Shown piece after piece: positions 18,243 to 21,046 of a stretch of DNA of 21,046 nt; the stretch's first letter is position 1; the number at the start of each line of letters is the position of its first letter. The DNA comes from a virus: the IMG/VR virus record IMGVR_UViG_3300040962_000383, positions 1-21,046 of that record; one strand, given 5' to 3'. The translations under genes and the position numbers were made by a program. The notes under the pieces were generated by a model that did not search any database, was not told where the DNA came from, and saw only the letters and a program-made list of their open reading frames with translations.

Positions 18243-18621
18243 CAACACTATCACCTTTAATCCAAATTCTAATGCTGCGTATGGTGTAAACCTTACAATA
18301 TTAGAGGGTGCTGACTTTAGATCCACATTTAAAGTCAATAAAGAAAACAAGTCTGCTTTTGATTTATCTGGTTATGCAATCCATGCAAAGATGAAAAAGA
18401 GTGTTGCTATTGGAGCATCAACTGGTGGTATTCAAGGATTCACTGCAGGCATAACCAGTGCTGCTGCTGGTGAATTTAATATTTCTCTTACAGACACTAT
18501 CACAAAAGATTTGAAACCAGGAAGATATTATTATGATATCAATGTTGTTAGTTCAGCATCTACAGTTTATAAGATGGTGTCTGGAAATGTAGTAGTAGAG
18601 GGGGGTCTCCCAGTCTCCTAA
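18235..18621 (+). CDS. Small beta-rich virion protein, possible Ig-like or BppU N-terminal-like fold
   Basis: The 128-residue product has no helix-rich segment and reads as alternating strands: LTILEGADFRSTFKV, then FDLSGYAIHAKMKKSV, then GEFNISLTDTITKDLKPGRY, then YYDINVVSSASTVYKMVSGN and VVVEGG. That order ('DLSGY-x-x-x-AKM', 'GRYYYDI', 'V-x-x-x-V-x-GNVVVE') resembles small phage proteins related to the N-terminal domain of lactococcal baseplate protein BppU. The likeness is by pattern only. It overlaps the upstream coiled-coil gene by eight bases and ends 24 bases before gp13. It is probably a structural or adaptor protein of the tail. Confidence 0.75.
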   Translation: MANNTITFNPNSNAAYGVNLTILEGADFRSTFKVNKENKSAFDLSGYAIHAKMKKSVAIGASTGGIQGFTAGITSAAAGEFNISLTDTITKDLKPGRYYYDINVVSSASTVYKMVSGNVVVEGGLPVS

Positions 18622-18622
18622 A

Positions 18623-18630
18623 TATAAAAA
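18623..18630 (+). promoter_or_regulatory. Possible degenerate late promoter before gp13
   Basis: TATAAAAA differs from the late octamer TATAAATA at one base and lies 15 bases before the gp13 start. It falls right after the stop of the previous gene, as does the perfect copy at 8869. In a sequence this AT rich a one-mismatch match can be chance. Confidence 0.3.
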
Positions 18631-18634
18631 AGGA
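18631..18634 (+). promoter_or_regulatory. Ribosome binding site candidate for gp13
   Basis: AGGA within AAAAAAGGATA lies 11 bases before the ATG at 18646. It is the clearest Shine-Dalgarno-like element among the gene starts here, though its spacing is slightly long. Confidence 0.45.
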
Positions 18635-18645
18635 TATAGTGTATA

Positions 18646-19509
18646 ATGGCACAACCTTCTTCAAGACAAGAACTTATAGATTATTGCTTAAGACAGTTAG
18701 GTGCCCCTGTCTTAGAAATTAATGTCGCTGAAGAACAACTTCAAGACTTGATGGATGATGCCATTCAGCATTTTCAAGAGAGACACTATGATGGTGTTGA
18801 AAAGGCATTTTTAAAATATCAAATCACTGAGAAAGATGTGGAGAGGGGTAAAGCAAGACCTCCTGGAGCATCCAGTGCAACAACACAAACTGGAATTACA
18901 TCAACTACAGTTAACACCACAGTTGGTGGTGATTCTACAAACTTTGCTTATTATGAGAACAGTAATTATATTCAGGTTCCACCACAAGTCATAGGAATTG
19001 AAAAAATATTTAAGTATGATGATGCTCAGGCAGCAAGTAGTGCCAACATGTTCAGTTTCAAGTACCAACTGTTCTTGAATGACATTTACTACTTTGGAAG
19101 CACTGACTTGCTTTCATATCAGATGTCTATGAGTTATCTGGAGACAATGGATTATCTCCTCAATACTCATAAGAGAATTAGATACAATATCAGACAAGAT
19201 AGATTGTATCTTGATGTTGACTGGGATAACTTGAAAGAGGATGAGTTTATAATTCTTGAGTGCTGGAGAGCACTTAATCCTAATGATTATTCAAAGGTAT
19301 ATAATGACCCATTCCTTAAGAGATATTTGACTGCTCTTATCAAGAGACAGTGGGGTCAGAATCTTATCAAATTCACTGGTGTCAAACTGCCTGGAGGTAT
19401 TGAATTTAATGGCAGGCAACTCTTTGATGATGGTCAAAGAGAACTTGATGAAATTAAGGCAGAAATGCTAAGTAAGTATGAGTTACCACCAATGGATATG
19501 ATAGGTTGA
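18646..19509 (+). CDS. 13: Neck protein gp13 (head completion)
   Basis: The 287-residue protein is close to the usual gp13 length (309 in T4). The N-terminus reads RQELIDYCLRQLGAPVLEIN, then EEQLQDLMDDAIQHFQERHY, a helical region characteristic of gp13 in T4-like phages, followed by EKAFLKYQIT. The middle has a threonine/serine-rich loop (about 75-105), and the rest includes VDWDNLKEDEFIILECWRAL and YLTALIKRQWGQNLIKF. The C-terminus ends LSKYELPPMDMIG. With gp14, gp13 closes the packaged head and provides the surface to which the tail binds. gp14 begins four bases after its stop. Confidence 0.9.
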   Translation: MAQPSSRQELIDYCLRQLGAPVLEINVAEEQLQDLMDDAIQHFQERHYDGVEKAFLKYQITEKDVERGKARPPGASSATTQTGITSTTVNTTVGGDSTNFAYYENSNYIQVPPQVIGIEKIFKYDDAQAASSANMFSFKYQLFLNDIYYFGSTDLLSYQMSMSYLETMDYLLNTHKRIRYNIRQDRLYLDVDWDNLKEDEFIILECWRALNPNDYSKVYNDPFLKRYLTALIKRQWGQNLIKFTGVKLPGGIEFNGRQLFDDGQRELDEIKAEMLSKYELPPMDMIG

Positions 19510-19513
19510 TGTC

Positions 19514-20902
19514 ATGCTCAATCCATATTTTCTAAACAACTCTAAGCAAGAGCAAAATCTCATACAAAGTCTGGTCAACGAACAGTTGCAGATGTATGGG
19601 ATTGAGATCTATTACATCCCAAGAAGGTATGTCAAGAAAAACACTGTCATAAGAGAAGTAATTCAATCTGAGTTTGACAATGCCTACCCATTGGAGGCAT
19701 ATCTTGACAGTTATGATGGATATGGTGGTCAAGGAACACTTCTGTCAAAGTTTGGTATTGAAGAACAAGATGACTTGACATTAGTTGTATCAAGAGAAAG
19801 ATATGAAAATTATGTCACACCTCTTATCAAGGATGTGCCAAATATTGAACTTGCAACTAGACCAAAGGAAGGAGATTTAATTTACTTCCCACTAGGTGAT
19901 AGGTTGTTTGAGATAAATTATGTTGAACATGAACAACCATTCTATCAATTACAGAAGAACTACGTTTATACCCTCAAGTGTCAACTCTACAGATATGAGG
20001 ATGAGGTTCTTGACACTGGTGTAGAGACCATTGATGATGAGTTGGAGCAGATTGGTTATATTCAAACACTTACCCTAATTGGTCAGTCAATCACTGCTAC
20101 TGCCACTGCTGGCATTACCACTCAGGGTGGAGGTATCACTGTCCCAACAATCACAAATATGGGTGCTGGTTATGTCAGCAGACCCATTGTTGGATTCTCA
20201 TCTGCTCCATCAGGTGGTGTTACTGCTACTGGTGTTGCCGATTTGACAAATGACTATGTTCAGTGTGATGGAAACAAAGGTGGTGGAGTAAAATCAATTC
20301 TCATCACAAATGTTGGTGCTGGTTATACAGTTGCTCCTCTCATACAGTTTACTGGTGGAGGTGGTTCTGGGGCAGCAGCAACTGTTGGTATCACTACCTT
20401 GAATAGTGTCAATTCTCTTACCATAACAAACAATGGTAATGGATATATTGCTAATCCTACTTTAACATTCTCTGCTCCTGGAATAGGAGTATCAGCACAG
20501 GGTATTGGACATATCAATTCTGCTGGTATTGTTACAGCAGTATTCATCACCAATCCTGGATATGGTTATACATCTGCACCCACAGTTACAATTGATGCAC
20601 CACCCACCAATGCTGCTTCTGGAAGTTACATCTTCAATGAAACTGTAACAGGTTCTGTTTCAGGAACAACAGCAAGAGTTAAGGAATATGATGCTGTCAA
20701 TAATACCCTGGAAGTTTCTATTGTAGATGGGGCATTTACATTTGGCGAATCCATTGTTGGTGAAGAATCAGGAGCATCCTATGTCATTAGAAAGCAGCAA
20801 AAGGATGATACCAATGATCCATTTGCTGATAATGACAACATTGAGTCAAAAGCAGATGACATCATTGATTTTACCAAAACAAACCCCTTTGGAATGCCTT
20901 AA
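19514..20902 (+). CDS. 14: Neck protein gp14 with an insertion of repeat modules
   Basis: The first 190 residues match gp14: NPYFLNNSKQEQNLIQSLVN, then YGIEIYYIPRRYVKKN, then EAYLDSYDGYGGQGTLLSKF, and GDLIYFPLGDRLFEINYVEH. The acidic end with DDIIDFTKTNPFG is also typical. Between the two lie about 230 residues not expected from T4 gp14 (256 residues). They carry four G-x-G-Y modules (residues about 204-365), then a GE-x-V-x-G-x-x-SG unit (about 370-425). The protein acts at the neck with gp13, where the tail docks. It has a weak ribosome binding site and presumably depends on gp13 translation. The core identity is secure. That the array is an insertion is inferred from the length and the preserved C-terminal tail. 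Confidence 0.9.
   Translation: MLNPYFLNNSKQEQNLIQSLVNEQLQMYGIEIYYIPRRYVKKNTVIREVIQSEFDNAYPLEAYLDSYDGYGGQGTLLSKFGIEEQDDLTLVVSRERYENYVTPLIKDVPNIELATRPKEGDLIYFPLGDRLFEINYVEHEQPFYQLQKNYVYTLKCQLYRYEDEVLDTGVETIDDELEQIGYIQTLTLIGQSITATATAGITTQGGGITVPTITNMGAGYVSRPIVGFSSAPSGGVTATGVADLTNDYVQCDGNKGGGVKSILITNVGAGYTVAPLIQFTGGGGSGAAATVGITTLNSVNSLTITNNGNGYIANPTLTFSAPGIGVSAQGIGHINSAGIVTAVFITNPGYGYTSAPTVTIDAPPTNAASGSYIFNETVTGSVSGTTARVKEYDAVNNTLEVSIVDGAFTFGESIVGEESGASYVIRKQQKDDTNDPFADNDNIESKADDIIDFTKTNPFGMP
20125..20610 (+). repeat. Tandem G-x-G-Y module array inside gp14
   Basis: Four units can be read: VPTITNMGAGYVSRPIVGF, KSILITNVGAGYTVAPLIQF, NSLTITNNGNGYIANPTLTF and TAVFITNPGYGYTSAPTVTI. Each is ITN-x-G-x-GY-x-x-x-P followed by a hydrophobic strand. 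Units are separated by alanine/glycine/threonine linkers such as GSGAAATVGI. Start-to-start spacing is about 38-50 residues. The repeats are clear in protein and diverged in DNA. Confidence 0.82.
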
Positions 20903-20942
20903 TTAAAAAGTTGTTAAATAGTATTGTAACAGTAGTGACACC

Positions 20943-21046
20943 ATGTTTGAGCATTTCTATAATGAGATCTTCAGGTCTGTAATCATAGCATTTGGATCTC
21001 TATTCAATGGTATTGAAATTCATAAGAAGGATGCAAATGATGATAC
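20943..21046 (+). CDS. 15: Tail sheath stabiliser gp15, 5' part (cut by the window edge)
   Basis: The visible 34 codons read MFEHFYNEIFRSVIIAFGSL, then FNGIEIHKKDANDD. This parallels the start of T4 gp15 (MFGYFYNSSFRRYATLMGDL, then FSNIQIKR). gp15 caps the tail tube and sheath at the neck end and joins tail to head. Its place right after gp14 matches T4. The ATG has no clear ribosome binding site, and a 40-base gap without hairpin separates it from gp14. The frame is open to the right edge. Confidence 0.87.
   Translation, partial: MFEHFYNEIFRSVIIAFGSLFNGIEIHKKDANDD

Noticed and set aside
20912-20935. Inverted repeat TGTTA...TAACA between gp14 and gp15 as a terminator, and GTTAAATA as a late promoter
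   Set aside because: The stem is only five AT-rich pairs with a ten-base loop and no U-tract. The octamer has two mismatches to TATAAATA. Neither can be told from chance.
2-21046. tRNA, rRNA, integrase, insertion sequence or host metabolic gene
   Set aside because: Nothing of these kinds could be recognised. The window is almost fully covered by structural genes on one strand.

Overview
This window looks like part of the late virion-structure region of a T4-like myovirus of the marine type, as infects Prochlorococcus, Synechococcus or Pelagibacter. Three things point there: strong AT richness with arginine almost always AGA, all genes packed on the + strand with overlaps or gaps of at most 40 bases, and the order gp8 - giant DUF4815-type protein - small genes - gp13 - gp14 - gp15, which matches the T4 order with replacements. 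The host cannot be settled, because the window carries no auxiliary metabolic gene, tRNA or integration module.

Layout. Positions 2-8863 hold the 3' part of a giant virion protein (at least 2953 residues, open through the left edge). It has a YHYH-like domain near the visible N-terminus and many beta-rich repeat modules. A clean T4-type late promoter (TATAAATA, 8869-8876) lies just after its stop. It is followed by gp8, the baseplate wedge protein (8896-10452), and a second giant, a 2521-residue DUF4815-family protein (10459-18024). Then come two overlapping small genes: a coiled-coil protein (18021-18242) and a small beta-rich protein (18235-18621). The window ends with the neck proteins gp13 (18646-19509) and gp14 (19514-20902) and the first 34 codons of the tail sheath stabiliser gp15 (20943 to the right edge). 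No stretch over 41 bases is without a gene.

How the genes fit together. gp8 belongs to the baseplate, gp13 and gp14 close the head and form the neck, and gp15 caps the tail tube and sheath. In T4, gene 7 precedes gene 8, and genes 9, 10, 11, 12 and wac lie between 8 and 13. Here those slots hold giant and small proteins not recognisably related to the T4 ones, so I infer that these form the baseplate periphery and fibre apparatus. The same small modules (G-x-G-Y repeats, GE-x-V-x-G-x-x-SG-A units and an I-x-x-DE unit) recur in the giants and some also occur as apparent insertions in gp8 and gp14. That module sharing is the most notable feature. I see no sign of a wholly new system such as defence, CRISPR or a mobile element; the interest lies in the modular remodelling of the virion.
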